NCBI GenBank assembly: GCA_038251625.1
Contig: JBBSBE010000111.1
Location: forward strand, 1-13,054
From: JBBQXK01 sp038251625
Lineage (GTDB): Bacteria > Pseudomonadota > Alphaproteobacteria > Rhodobacterales > Rhodobacteraceae
Direction: 5' to 3'
Length of the DNA: 13,054 nt
Under the pieces are notes generated by a model. It was not told where the DNA came from. It saw only the letters and a program-made list of their open reading frames with translations, and did not search any database. A program made the translations under genes and the position numbers. Of this stretch, positions 7,344-13,054 are shown piece after piece. Numbering within the stretch: the stretch's first letter is position 1; each line of letters opens with the position of its first letter.

Positions 7344-7721
7344 CTATTCGTCCGCATCAGCCTCAGCCTTGCTGGCGTGCTCGGTGCCTGGCTCATGCTC
7401 AGGCGGGTTGTAGGTGGTGAACAGTTTCAGCATCCCCGACCCGGTATTGCGGAAGTTGTGCAAGACGCCCGAAGGCACGATGCCGACATCACCATCGGCG
7501 ATCTTGGTTTCCAAATCACCAATCTTTGCGACGCCCGTCCCCGCAACGAAATAGAGCAGCTGGTCATGCCCCTGATGCACCTCGCCACCGATCTCGCCGC
7601 CCTCGGGGATGGCCATCAGCATCAGCTGCGTTTTGTCGCCGGTCCACAGGGCCTTGCGGAACTCATCGTTTTCGCGGGCGAGGTCGACGATAGGTAGCAT
7701 CATTTTTTGCGTATTGGGCAT
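7344..7721 (-). CDS. Single-domain cupin protein
   Basis: This 125-residue small beta-barrel protein of the cupin superfamily shows metal-site motif 1 as GGEVHQGHDQLLYFVAGTG (His49, His52; Asp53 stands where the motif often has other residues). Motif 2 is GDVGIVPSGVLHNFRNTG (His88). Three His ligands would suit a bound transition metal. Cupins of this size can be isomerases, dioxygenases or sensors, and the substrate cannot be told here. The C-terminal tail is acidic (EHEPGTEHASKAEADADE). The start at 7721 has GGAG about 10 bases ahead; an ATG 15 bases earlier overlaps that site. It is the first gene of a coupled operon with the disulfide oxidoreductase and is divergent from the coiled-coil stress gene. 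Confidence 0.9.
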   Translation of the reverse strand: MPNTQKMMLPIVDLARENDEFRKALWTGDKTQLMLMAIPEGGEIGGEVHQGHDQLLYFVAGTGVAKIGDLETKIADGDVGIVPSGVLHNFRNTGSGMLKLFTTYNPPEHEPGTEHASKAEADADE

Positions 7722-7814
7722 TTTTTCAATCTCCATCACTGCTCGCCACAGGATAGAAGCCAAAGTTGTGAGCCGTCATTGACTTAAGTTAGTCCGGCAA
7801 GCGCAACTGTGAGC

Positions 7815-7840
7815 TACGCTTAAACTCCCCAGGTTGTTCC
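7815..7840 (-). promoter_or_regulatory. Possible EcfG/extracytoplasmic-stress sigma promoter for the cupin operon
   Basis: On the minus strand GGAAC (7840-7836) is followed after 17 bases by CGTA (7818-7815). This resembles the GGAAC-N16/18-CGTT promoters of the alphaproteobacterial general stress sigma factor EcfG, with one mismatch in the -10 part. It would start a leader of about 85 bases before the cupin ATG. The motif is short and could be chance. Confidence 0.3.
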
Positions 7841-7865
7841 GGTTAAAACCAGAAGGAGATCACGA

Positions 7866-8156
7866 ATGTCCGAACGCGAACAGTATATCGAGAAGGCCAA
7901 GGCGCGCATCGACCAGTGGAACGCCGAGATCGACAAGATGAAGGCCAAGGTCGACGAGGCGCAGGCCGACGCCAAGATCAACTATCAAAAGCAGATCGAT
8001 GAGATGCGGGTGCAGCGCGACAAGGCCGAGGCCAAGCTGAAGGAATTGCGCAAAACCAGTGACGACGCCTGGCACGATATGAAGTCGAGCTTCGACAAGG
8101 CGTGGGACAGCCTCTCAAGCTCCTTCAACAGCGCCATGTCGCGCTTCAGGGGATGA
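7866..8156 (+). CDS. Coiled-coil stress-response protein (sll1863-like)
   Basis: This 96-residue soluble protein is almost entirely alpha-helical coiled coil: charged heptads from EREQYIEKAKARIDQWNAEI through AKINYQKQIDEMRVQRDKAE, then a more amphipathic C-terminal helix (DAWHDMKSSFDKAWDSLSSS). There is no signal peptide, membrane helix or Cys. It resembles the family NCBI calls sll1863 family stress response protein, a name given from memory. An excellent AGAAGGAGATCACGA ribosome-binding site precedes the ATG, implying strong expression. It is transcribed divergently from the cupin operon across a 144-base intergenic region. A broken DUF302 tail begins 35 bases after its stop, so its original downstream neighbour may have been lost. 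Confidence 0.88.
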   Translation: MSEREQYIEKAKARIDQWNAEIDKMKAKVDEAQADAKINYQKQIDEMRVQRDKAEAKLKELRKTSDDAWHDMKSSFDKAWDSLSSSFNSAMSRFRG

Positions 8157-8192
8157 GGTCACCGATGTCTTTGTCTTCCCCGAAGATCCTTC

Positions 8193-8300
8193 AGCGCCAT
8201 CGACCTGGTGGCGTCGATGCAGGCGATAGAAAACGGTGAACTGACGGGCGTCGCGGGCGAGGTCCGCGACCTTCTGGCGAAGGCCGTCGACGCGATTTGA
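8193..8300 (+). pseudogene. DUF302 gene fragment, C-terminal 35 codons
   Basis: The 35 residues SAIDLVASMQAIENGELTGV...AVDAI before the TGA match residues 94-128 of the intact DUF302 protein at 4651-5037 at 26 of 35 positions, by my own alignment. Similarity stops abruptly at 8191-8193; the preceding bases encode unrelated sequence and no start. The fragment lies directly behind the coiled-coil gene and ahead of DUF305. The bases after its stop (about 8300-8345) also resemble those after the intact copy, so the duplication included the 3' flank. Confidence 0.85.
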
Positions 8301-8400
8301 CAAGAGCCTGCGCGCCGTCATCCTCGCGGCGCTTGCAATCCTCGGGATGGCCCTGCTCGGGGTGTTGAACTGGCAAAACTATTTGATCAGGAGCTGGAAG

Positions 8401-8886
8401 ATGAACTACGGACGTTTCTTTGCAATGATCGCGACTTCGACGGTCGTGATGTTTGGATTGATGTATCTCAACACCTACGCGCTCGACCACATCTTCTTCT
8501 CGCAGACGCGCATGTGGATGGCGATCTATATGGGTGCGGTGATGGCGATCATCATGCTCGCTTTCATGCTCGGCATGTATTCCAACAAGAGGATCAATCT
8601 CGCGATCTTCGCGGGAGCTGCTGTAACCTTCGCCCTGTCGCTCTGGCTTGTCCGAAGCCAGGAGACTGTCGACGACCTCGCCTGGATGCGGGCGATGATC
8701 CCGCACCATTCCATCGCCATCCTGACCAGCGAGCGGGCCGATATATCGGATCCGAGGGTCAGGGCACTGGCAGATGCAATCATCGAAGCGCAGCTCAGCG
8801 AAATCGCTGAAATGAAGAGATATATTGCTGACATCGAGGCGAACGGCGAAGCACCTGCAGGCACACCCCGCGCCGAACTTGAATGA
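8401..8886 (+). CDS. DUF305 membrane protein
   Basis: This 161-residue protein has three membrane helices (about 8-26, 38-60 and 66-86) followed by a short DUF305 region: VDDLAWMRAMIPHHSIAIL with the characteristic paired His102/His103, then ISDPRVRALADAIIEAQLSEIAEMK. DUF305 belongs to the ferritin-like group of His/Met-rich helical proteins that are often encoded in copper and metal resistance loci; metal contact through the HH motif is plausible but unproven. The start at 8401 has AGGAG about 8 bases ahead and matches the usual start of the family (M-x-Y-x-RF). An in-frame ATG at 8347 would add 18 residues including part of another hydrophobic stretch and is less likely. The DUF302 5' fragment begins 53 bases downstream. 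Confidence 0.9.
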   Translation: MNYGRFFAMIATSTVVMFGLMYLNTYALDHIFFSQTRMWMAIYMGAVMAIIMLAFMLGMYSNKRINLAIFAGAAVTFALSLWLVRSQETVDDLAWMRAMIPHHSIAILTSERADISDPRVRALADAIIEAQLSEIAEMKRYIADIEANGEAPAGTPRAELE

Positions 8887-8939
8887 CGCCGCAGCCGGGT
8901 GGAAAGTAGATTTCGCTGCTGGAATCGAAAGGGACGACA

Positions 8940-9140
8940 ATGGACTACACGATCAACCGCCTGATAGCGGACGCTAAATTTGACGCCGTCGACGCCCGCA
9001 CCCGCGCGGCCCTTGCCGATAACGGCTTTGGCGTCCTGACACAGATCGACGTCAAGGCGACGATGAAAAAGAAACTCGGTGTCGAGATGCCAGCCTATCG
9101 CATTCTCGGAGCCTGCAACCCGAAGATGGCGCATCTGTAA
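8940..9140 (+). pseudogene. DUF302 gene fragment, N-terminal 65 codons, ended by IS481
   Basis: An ATG with AAAGGGA 6 bases ahead starts a frame that matches residues 1-65 of the intact DUF302 protein at about 53 of 65 positions, including YTINRL, ARTRAALADNGFG and YRILGACNPKMAH. It then breaks at 9135/9136. The next codons (CTG TAA) belong to the end of an insertion sequence, leaving a 66-residue product that lacks the second half of the domain. Expression signals are intact, so a truncated peptide could still be made. The missing C-terminal half resembles the fragment at 8193-8300, which lies upstream rather than downstream. Confidence 0.9.
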
Positions 9141-9887
9141 TGTGGCGATCTGTCGAGACACCCATTTCATGTCGTTATAACTTTTCTCTGAGCGCCTCGT
9201 TAGGCATTTTCCCGTTGTGAGCGCCGTGTGGTCCGGCGAGGTTATAGAAATGCTGCCACTCGGCCAGCTTGGCGTGCAGGTCGACATCGCCCGTGTAGCT
9301 GAGAAGCTGGTAGAACTCCCGCTCGTCGGATCGGTGGGATCGTTCGGCCGTACCGTTAAGTTGCGGCGAACTGCGTTTGATTAAGGCGTGGCGGACGCCT
9401 TTGTGTTCGATATTCCAATGGAATTTCGCTTGGAACTCATGGCCATTATCAGTGCGAATTTCCTGAATGCGGAAGGGAAAGGCTGCAATGACGTGATCTA
9501 CAAAATTTATGGTGTTAGCGTGGTTGTTGCGTTCGTAGGTCTTCAGAGCACGGATCAGTGTCGCATCATCAATGGCCGTGCATTAAAGACGCCGAGTCTT
9601 GGCACCTGATTTATCTATGAAAGTCAGAAAGTTGACGCCCATCTGGGTCTGATGCCCGGGAACCTGCTTGTTATAGCGCTTGGTGTGGATTTTGTGCACC
9701 CGCGTGCCGCCCGGCAGGCGGGTTACACCATTGCGCTTGAGGATGCGATAGACGCCGGCGTCCGAGATTTTGAGCCCATGATAGCGCTCCAGAAACCAGA
9801 CGATGCGGATGGGCCCGAGGTGATAGTCGCGGCGCAGAAACGCGAAACTGCCTGCCAACATGAGCAGACCGAGGGCGAGCCAGCTGC
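9136..9887 (-). mobile_element. IS481-family insertion sequence remnant, one end deleted
   Basis: One terminus is visible at 9136 (tgtaatgtggcgatctg), exactly where DUF302 homology stops; it has the TGT end usual in this family. The partner terminus, which should read ccacattaca on the plus strand, is absent near 9887, where sequence passes straight into a cfa-like gene fragment. The element has therefore lost its transposase 5' end and its other inverted repeat. Confidence 0.8.
9175..9887 (-). pseudogene. IS481-family transposase, truncated and inactivated
   Basis: Conceptual translation of the minus strand gives an integrase-core transposase: FLRRDYHLGPIRIVWFLERY, DAGVYRILKRNGV, then after a stop AIDDATLIRALKTYERN, EIRTDNGHEFQAKFHW, and SSPQLNGTAERSHRSDEREF, ending REKL. 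There are three lesions. The N-terminal helix-turn-helix region is missing. The first catalytic Asp is replaced by Gly (QMGVNFL, where relatives have QMDVKFL). An in-frame TAA at 9583-9585 stands where relatives have Gln (RRLQ). The second Asp (TDNG) and the Glu (AERSH) remain. The element cannot move itself, and the accumulated changes suggest an old insertion. Confidence 0.88.
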
Positions 9888-10088
9888 CCGGATCAGACGC
9901 GCGAAAAGGTCGGGGTTGTGCACCTCGATCGCCGCCACAGGACCCGGGTGGCGGCCTTCCACACGAAAGATGCGGCCATCGTCCAGCATGAAATGGAGCC
10001 GCCCGTTTTCCAATGTCTGCGCCACGTCGAACACCTGTGCGCAGTAGCGCGGCAAGTTGGTCTGGTTCTTCGCGGAGGTCAGCATCAC
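9888..10088 (-). pseudogene. Cyclopropane-fatty-acyl-phospholipid synthase-like methyltransferase, 5' stub
   Basis: The first 67 codons read LPRYCAQVFDVAQTLENGRL, a LDDGRIFRVEG segment and VAAIEVHNPDLFARLIR. This is the N-terminal lipid-binding part of SAM-dependent cyclopropane synthases that modify membrane phospholipid acyl chains, usually about 400 residues long. After LIR, where relatives continue EGDLGF, the sequence turns into the IS481 remnant, so the SAM-binding methyltransferase domain is gone. The start is GTG at 10088 or the adjoining ATG at 10085. It lies 20 bases behind the stop of the PRC-barrel gene and was probably the second gene of that operon. No catalytic function can remain. 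Confidence 0.82.
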
Positions 10089-10108
10089 GATCCCATTCCA
10101 CAGTCCTC

Positions 10109-10888
10109 TTAGCTTGCGGCTCCATGGGTGACGTCAGGGATATAGTGACCCGCCATCCGCGCCTCGAACGCCGCGTCCACTGGAACGGAAGGGTCATAGG
10201 TTGGGCTGTCCATGACCGTCTGCCGATCGACATCCAGATTGACCAGATTCTCTGCCCACGACACGTTCGTGGCAGAACGCGGCGAAATCAGGACATGTTT
10301 GCCGGGCCACCAATTCTTTGTATCCACGGCCAGAAAATGGATCGTCCAATCGGTATCGTCGATCAGAAACCCCTCGACATGACCGATGGAACCATCGGTG
10401 GCCTGCAGATTGTAGCCGGTCACGGCATCGATGCTGCGCAGATGCAGATCGTCGTTCTGATGTCGGCGGGCATAAAGCTCGTCCTGACGCCGCCTTGAAT
10501 CGGCGTAGTGCGTCTCTGACATGCCCGCGCTCCAGCCGCCGTAGCCGCCCATGTAAAAGCCGTTTCCCCAGTAGGGGCTCATGTTGTAGTAGCCGTACAT
10601 CCGTTCTTCGTGCTGCCGCGACACGGGTTCATGCGTGTCGATGGCCGGGCTGTCCTCAACCTTGGCCATGGTCATCCGAACCGGAAAGCTGCGTTCGGAC
10701 GTATCCGGGTGACCCAGAACCGAAACCGGCAGCAGCACCTTGCGCCCTGACAACCAGGTGCCCGTGTCAACTACGATCCAGCGGAGCGTCCAGCTTTCGT
10801 CGTCGAAGAGGAAATCGGCTACGGTGCCGACACTGCCGTCGGTCGCCGCGATCTTGAAACCCTTGAGAGTCGAAGCCTCGATTAACAT
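10109..10888 (-). CDS. Tandem PRC-barrel domain protein
   Basis: This 259-residue protein is built from two PRC-barrel domains (about 5-75 and 150-225) with matching internal motifs: TLKGFKIAATDGSVGTVADFLFDD and AVTGYNLQATDGSIGHVEGFLIDD, each followed by W-T-hydrophobic-V-D-T and a K-VL-(L/I) strand. PRC-barrels are small beta barrels known from photosynthetic reaction centre H subunits and RimM, and here probably bind a protein or lipid partner. The linker (about 96-122) is rich in Tyr, Gly, Met and Trp. There is no signal or membrane helix. The ATG at 10888 is preceded by AAAGGAAAA at a good distance; a longer frame to 11080 has no family similarity. A broken cfa-like gene follows, suggesting an envelope-stress operon. 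Confidence 0.92.
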   Translation of the reverse strand: MLIEASTLKGFKIAATDGSVGTVADFLFDDESWTLRWIVVDTGTWLSGRKVLLPVSVLGHPDTSERSFPVRMTMAKVEDSPAIDTHEPVSRQHEERMYGYYNMSPYWGNGFYMGGYGGWSAGMSETHYADSRRRQDELYARRHQNDDLHLRSIDAVTGYNLQATDGSIGHVEGFLIDDTDWTIHFLAVDTKNWWPGKHVLISPRSATNVSWAENLVNLDVDRQTVMDSPTYDPSVPVDAAFEARMAGHYIPDVTHGAAS

Positions 10889-11171
10889 TGGATGTTTTCC
10901 TTTTGTCTGACCAAGTATGGTACGCCTACGGGCCCCGCCCGTTTTGCGTCGTAGTCTTCGCCACGTAAGGCGGGTTCGGCGCCTGTACACGGCAAAGGTC
11001 TCTTCGGTGGCCTCTTGTCGCGACCTTGCGATCAAGACCCACGGGCCCCAAACACAATCGCATGCTGTGGTCCGCCGCACACTGATCCACGTTGGTCAGC
11101 AAGGAATTAAGATGATCTATGATTGGCGATTGCAGCGGCCGTAGGCAGCTACCCGAACAGATAGGAATGCA
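10889..11171. other. 283-base divergent intergenic region
   Basis: This segment separates the minus-strand PRC-barrel gene from the plus-strand micro-gene at 11172 and should carry promoters for both. Frames on either strand are Arg-rich shadows without ribosome-binding sites. I could not find a promoter motif good enough to call. Confidence 0.4.
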
Positions 11172-11246
11172 ATGAACCGGATCGTATATATCGTCGGCGC
11201 CGTGGTCATCGTCTTGGTCATCCTGGGCTTTTTTGGTCTGCGCTGA
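11172..11246 (+). CDS. 24-residue membrane micro-protein
   Basis: An ATG preceded by GATAGGAATGCA opens a 25-codon frame. Its product, MNRIVYIVGAVVIVLVILGF plus FGLR, is a single hydrophobic helix with an Arg near the N-terminus and one at the C-terminus, the pattern of a one-pass inner-membrane micro-protein. I recognise near-identical short products (MNR-I-YIVG-VVIVL) from many alphaproteobacteria, where they are usually annotated as hypothetical. No function is known to me. It belongs to the cluster of envelope genes running to YihY, and its length makes it easy for gene finders to miss. Confidence 0.7.
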   Translation: MNRIVYIVGAVVIVLVILGFFGLR

Positions 11247-11367
11247 GCGTAGAGCTGCGGCGAAGCAGTCCCGACCGATCGACTTGAGGATGAGACCGCA
11301 AGTTCGATCAGCAACGAGATTGCGGGTGCTACATTTTTCACCTATCCACGAGAGAGAGATCACTGCC

Positions 11368-11526
11368 ATGAGCACACTTCTGATTGTCATTGTCCTTCTG
11401 CTGCTGGTCGGCGGCGGCGGCGGTTACTACGGTTACAACCGTTATGGAAACCGGGGCCTCGGCGGCGTCCTTGGCTTCGTGATCATTATCTTCATCGGTC
11501 TCTGGCTCTTGGGTGTGCTCGTTTAA
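11368..11526 (+). CDS. 52-residue two-helix membrane protein, DUF3309-like
   Basis: The small protein has an N-terminal hydrophobic helix (STLLIVIVLLLLVGG), a Gly/Tyr-rich turn (GGGGYYGYNRYGNRGLGG) and a second helix (VLGFVIIIFIGLWLLGVLV). The layout of helix, glycine-rich loop and helix is that of DUF3309, a family of short membrane proteins of unknown role common in alphaproteobacteria. The ATG at 11368 follows the purine-rich GAGAGAGAT, a modest ribosome-binding site. The longer frame back to 11233 is not membrane-like and is rejected. It lies between the 24-residue micro-protein and YihY on the same strand. Confidence 0.78.
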   Translation: MSTLLIVIVLLLLVGGGGGYYGYNRYGNRGLGGVLGFVIIIFIGLWLLGVLV

Positions 11527-11825
11527 TTCACCCAGGCTCCCGGACCAGTTTGATAGGTCGAAAAATGCCGGGCCCATGGCCCCCCAACCAGTTTGGCCAG
11601 CGCTATCGTTGCTGGTGAACTGATCAGGATCAAGACACAGATTGAGCGCGCGACATATCGTCCGGGACAGAATGGCGGCATCTTGACTCCTTCCCACCTC
11701 AGAGGCCCGAGGTTTCCCAGTGCCTCGCTCACCCATCAGCAAAAGCAACGGAAGACGAAAGCGCGAAGATCCTGTGAAGCGGCCGTGCCTGGCCACGATA
11801 TCTTTCTCTGAATTGGGGGCCGCCC
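11527..11825. other. 299-base stretch without a convincing gene
   Basis: Between the DUF3309-like gene and the YihY gene no frame has both a start signal and protein character. A minus-strand peptide (AAILSRTICRALNLCLDPDQ, near 11620-11690) is open and looks less random than its surroundings, but I cannot place it in any family. A GGGGG stretch at 11815-11819 serves as the ribosome-binding site of YihY. Confidence 0.4.
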
Positions 11826-12773
11826 ATGACACGTAATGGCGATGCCGCAACTCCGGCAAGAATACCGTTTGCTGGCTGGAAGGACGTGGCCTTTCGCGTC
11901 AAGAACCAAGTCGCCAAGGACCGCGTGGGCCTGCTTGCCGCCGGGGTGGCATTTTATGGTCTGCTGGCGCTATTTCCGGCCATCACCGCCGTCATCGCCA
12001 TCAGCGGGCTGCTGATAGATCCCGGCCAGATCGTTGGACAGCTGAACAAATTTTCAGGGCTCATGCCCGAAGAAGTCATCACGATTATCACTAAGCAGGC
12101 CACATCCGTCGCCGGCTCGCGCGACGGCGGGTTGGGGTTTGCGGCGATAGTCGGCTTGATGATTTCATTCTATTCGGCATCGAAAGGCATGGCGAGCCTG
12201 ATGCAGGGGGTCAATGTTGCCTATGACGTCTGGGAAACCCGCGGATTTTTCAAACGGATGGTGGTGACGTTTGCGCTAACCCTGATGCTGATCGCCGGAT
12301 GGATCTGCGGGCTTGCCGCGACCTTGGCAGTGCCGGTCATTCTGGCTTTTGTGGATATGGGAGCGATTGCCGCGATGGTGGTGAACGCGACGCTTTGGAT
12401 TGGGCTGATCGCGCTGACGATTTTCGGCCTGTCGGTCCTTTATCGCTTTGCCCCAGCGCGTGAGACGCCAGAGTGGAAATGGGCCTCAGTCGGGGCGGTG
12501 GTCGGCTGCCTGCTTTGGATCGTGGCCTCTGCAGGCTTTGCGTTTTACGTCAGCAACTTCGGCTCCTACAATGAAAGCTTCGGAACGTTGGCTGGCTTCG
12601 TGGTGCTGCTGATGTGGTTCTGGATTTCGGCCTACATCATTCTCATGGGGGCGGAATTGAACGCCGAGATCAAGGCGCAGGCCCGCGCCGACACGAGCGG
12701 AGGGGACGATACAGCGGTTGGCACGCGAGACACCGAAAAGGCGGACAAGCCGGGTACGGCGGCCGACACATGA
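11826..12773 (+). CDS. YihY/virulence factor BrkB family membrane protein
   Basis: This 315-residue inner-membrane protein has about six helices. The family's first-helix hallmark DRVGLLAAGVAFYGLLALFP lies near residues 31-51. The amphipathic GLMISFYSASKGMASLMQGV precedes YDVWETRGFFKRM. The closing signature FGSYNESFGTLAGFVVLLMW runs into FWISAYIILMGAELNAEI at about residues 239-276. The C-terminal tail of 40 residues is hydrophilic and charged. YihY/BrkB proteins are widespread and were once called ribonuclease BN in error; a role in envelope integrity or transport is suspected but not settled. The ATG at 11826 follows GGGGGCCGCCC. The length is typical, and no lesion is visible. Confidence 0.94.
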   Translation: MTRNGDAATPARIPFAGWKDVAFRVKNQVAKDRVGLLAAGVAFYGLLALFPAITAVIAISGLLIDPGQIVGQLNKFSGLMPEEVITIITKQATSVAGSRDGGLGFAAIVGLMISFYSASKGMASLMQGVNVAYDVWETRGFFKRMVVTFALTLMLIAGWICGLAATLAVPVILAFVDMGAIAAMVVNATLWIGLIALTIFGLSVLYRFAPARETPEWKWASVGAVVGCLLWIVASAGFAFYVSNFGSYNESFGTLAGFVVLLMWFWISAYIILMGAELNAEIKAQARADTSGGDDTAVGTRDTEKADKPGTAADT

Positions 12774-12809
12774 CAGTCCGCTCAATTTTCAGATCAAAAG
12801 AGAGATTTT

Positions 12810-13054
12810 ATATACTGGAGCGGTGAAGCGTCGGCAGTTTTGGCAGTTGTGAGTATAACCACCACCGCCTATGCCGCATACAAGGAAGAACCGGTGCCGC
12901 TGTGGCTGGCTCTCGGCTATTTCTCATCAATGGAGCTTTTGCAGGCCTTCACCTACTCGGTCAATGATCAATGCGCCCTGCCGTCCAATCAAATTGCCAC
13001 GCTGTTGGGTTATCTGCACATCAGGGCAATCGCGTTTGGCCTAAGCGTTGGCTA
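12810..13054 (+). pseudogene. DUF5765-like membrane protein gene, start codon apparently lost, runs off the edge
   Basis: The frame from 12810 reads IYWSGEASAVLAVVSITTTA, a YAAYKEEPVPLWLALGYFSS segment, then LQAFTYSVNDQCALPSNQIA and TLLGYLHI. This matches my memory of DUF5765 membrane proteins, which begin MCWS-EAS. Here the first two codons are ATA TAC instead of ATG TGC, two G-to-A changes that would remove the start codon and a conserved Cys. A purine-rich AAAAGAGAG sits just ahead at ribosome-binding distance. The next in-frame starts (TTG at 12840, GTG at 12849) would cut the first helix. After LHI, relatives continue AFQPFF, whereas this frame reads RAIAFGLSVG, so a second change may begin near 13018. 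If ATA is used as a weak start, a product could still be made. Confidence 0.6.

Noticed and set aside
6353..7420. A 355-codon plus-strand frame
   Set aside because: It is the shadow of the disulfide oxidoreductase on the other strand, with high Arg/His/Gln and no recognisable domain.
8347..8400. Upstream ATG at 8347 as the DUF305 start
   Set aside because: The ATG at 8401 has an AGGAG site and matches the usual start of the family. The extra 18 residues come from the flank shared with the intact DUF302 copy.
8191..8940. A 249-codon minus-strand frame
   Set aside because: It covers the DUF305 gene in antisense, and the His/Asp/Arg-rich product is typical of a shadow.
11593..11811. A 72-codon plus-strand frame before YihY
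   Set aside because: There is no ribosome-binding site, the composition is Arg/Lys/Ser-rich, and it is unlike any family known to me.
1..13054. CRISPR array, defence cassette, prophage or RNA gene
   Set aside because: I saw no regular direct repeats with spacers, no cas, phage or restriction motifs, and no cloverleaf-like tRNA sequence on either strand.

Overview
The window looks like part of an accessory, metal- and envelope-stress island of an alphaproteobacterium, most likely Rhodobacteraceae (Paracoccus/Sulfitobacter/Roseovarius-like). The reasons are a GC-rich composition, twin-arginine signals on periplasmic enzymes, and protein families typical of that group (DUF302, DUF305, DUF5765, a 24-residue membrane protein, tandem PRC-barrel). 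The family assignments come from recognising motifs by eye; no database search was run.

Layout. (1) 1-817: the C-terminal part of a CusA/CzcA-type heavy-metal RND pump (minus strand), cut off by the tail of an ISL3-family transposase. (2) 889-1924: a small lipoprotein gene facing a Tat-exported L,D-transpeptidase gene. (3) 1925-2482: a long gap with no convincing gene. (4) 2483-4430: a Tat-exported multicopper oxidase (cuproxidase type) and a small membrane SHOCT protein, both on the minus strand. (5) 4651-5652: a DUF302 protein followed by a single-domain rhodanese. (6) 5927-7721: a minus-strand two-gene operon of a cupin and a lipoamide-dehydrogenase-like FAD/NAD(P) disulfide oxidoreductase. 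(7) 7866-8886: divergently, a coiled-coil stress protein, the 3' tail of a second DUF302 gene and a DUF305 membrane protein. (8) 8940-10088: a graveyard holding the 5' part of a DUF302 gene, an inactivated IS481-family transposase, and the 5' stub of a cyclopropane-fatty-acid-synthase-like methyltransferase. (9) 10109-10888: a tandem PRC-barrel protein. (10) 11172-12773: two tiny membrane proteins and a YihY/BrkB membrane protein. (11) 12810-13054: a DUF5765-like gene that has apparently lost its start codon and runs out of the window.

How it may work together (inference): the pump remnant, the copper oxidase and the SHOCT protein point to copper handling in the periplasm. The rhodanese, disulfide oxidoreductase and cupin point to thiol/sulfane-sulfur or redox stress. 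The PRC-barrel, coiled-coil, L,D-transpeptidase, YihY and small membrane proteins point to envelope stress. The dead insertion sequences and gene stubs show repeated insertion and deletion, as expected of a plasmid or genomic island. The most distinctive structure is the second DUF302 gene, whose C-terminal half lies upstream and N-terminal half downstream of DUF305. No CRISPR array, tRNA, rRNA or phage gene was seen.
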